From: an uncultured Porphyromonadaceae bacterium
GTDB lineage: Bacteria; Bacteroidota; Bacteroidia; Bacteroidales; Muribaculaceae
DNA: 6,353 bases
Reading direction: 5' to 3'
NCBI GenBank assembly: GCA_905193485.1
Contig: CAJJOX010000133.1
Span: forward strand, 1 to 6,353
In this document: positions 5,925-6,353 of the stretch, one piece after another
How the letters are laid out: every line of letters starts with the position of its first letter
Position numbering within the stretch: position 1 is the stretch's first letter
The notes under the pieces: generated by a model
What the model saw: the letters and a program-made list of their open reading frames with translations, nothing else
Database searches by the model: none
Told to the model about the DNA's origin: nothing
Program-made: the position numbers and the translations under genes

Positions 5925-6353
5925 ATGATATTTAAAAGAAAGATCTACTACAAGCTCCTCGACTGGAAGAAAAGTGCCCTTGGCAGCAAGGCTCTTTTGA
6001 TTGAAGGTGCTCGACGTATAGGCAAATCAACCATTTGCCGCGAGTTCGGAAAAAACGAATATAAAAGCTTGTTGTTCATTGATTTCACCATAGCGTCAAG
6101 CACCGTCAGGAATGCTTTTGAAAATAATTTAAATGATCTCGATGCTTTCTTCATGATTCTGTCAGCCGAATATGGAGTCACGCTGCATGAGCGGGAATCG
6201 CTGATAGTGTTTGATGAAATCCAGCAATTTCCACCTGCACGTCAGGCAATCAAATATCTGGTGGCCGACGGACGTTACGACTATATCGAAACCGGTTCAC
6301 TTATTTCCATAAAGGAAAATGTGAAGGATATTACCCTTCCGTCGGAAGAGCGG
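5925..6353 (+). CDS. AAA-family ATPase of the DUF4143-associated type, 3'-truncated
   Basis: The first 143 residues of an open frame that runs off the window. It begins MIFKRKIYYKLLDWK, then has a Walker A motif GARRIGKST at 28-36, FIDF at 51-54 closing the next strand, a Walker B motif LIVFDEIQQFP at 93-103, and ETGSLISI at 122-129 in the sensor-1 position. This order matches the ATPase family found in many copies in Bacteroidales, usually about 380-450 residues with a C-terminal DUF4143 domain; that part is not in view here. Its cellular role is not established. Base composition is lower in GC than its neighbours (about 42% over 5941-6180 by my count, against about 60% in sampled lines of rnhB and the radical SAM gene), suggesting later acquisition. 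It is divergent from trmB and preceded by the 34-bp repeats. Confidence 0.88.
   Translation, partial: MIFKRKIYYKLLDWKKSALGSKALLIEGARRIGKSTICREFGKNEYKSLLFIDFTIASSTVRNAFENNLNDLDAFFMILSAEYGVTLHERESLIVFDEIQQFPPARQAIKYLVADGRYDYIETGSLISIKENVKDITLPSEER

Noticed and set aside
5948..6181. Small minus-strand gene inside the ATPase
   Set aside because: It is antisense to the Walker A to Walker B region of a well-supported frame and has no promoter or domain.

Overview
The window looks like chromosomal DNA of a Bacteroidota member, most likely order Bacteroidales. Three things point there. Both usable promoter -7 boxes fit the Bacteroidota TAnnTTTG pattern. Start codons lack clear Shine-Dalgarno sequences. 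The proteins have the Bacteroidales style: an Mrp without cysteine pair, TrmB starting MGKNKL, and an AAA ATPase of the DUF4143-associated type. The housekeeping part is fairly GC-rich for the order, which would suit a Muribaculaceae-like genome, but family level is only a guess.

Layout: (1) Positions 1-1068, plus strand: the 3' part of an OmpR/PhoB-type response regulator, overlapped by 17 bp by rnhB (RNase HII). (2) Positions 1072-5712, minus strand: a tightly packed five-gene run, in transcription order trmB (tRNA m7G46 methyltransferase), mrp (Fe-S carrier-type P-loop ATPase), a COG0731-like radical SAM enzyme, an exported S66 LD-carboxypeptidase, and a second, apparently cytoplasmic S66 LD-carboxypeptidase. 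Gaps between genes are 17, 3 and 5 bp, then a 4-bp ATGA overlap, so this is almost certainly one operon. It converges on rnhB with only 3 bp between the stop codons. (3) Positions 5713-5924: a divergent intergenic region with promoter-like boxes on both strands and three copies of a CAAAGGTGCGCA core spaced exactly 34 bp apart. (4) Positions 5925-6353, plus strand: the N-terminal part of an AAA ATPase, cut by the window edge and poorer in GC than its neighbours.

The operon joins tRNA modification, Fe-S cluster handling, a likely Fe-S client enzyme and peptidoglycan recycling. The Mrp/radical SAM adjacency makes functional sense; the remaining links are inferred only from co-transcription. Most of the window is ordinary housekeeping. 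The least explained element is the 34-bp-period repeat with its GTGCGCAC palindrome, whose last copy lies where the -33 element of the ATPase promoter should be. I see no CRISPR array, tRNA, rRNA, insertion sequence or complete novel defence system.
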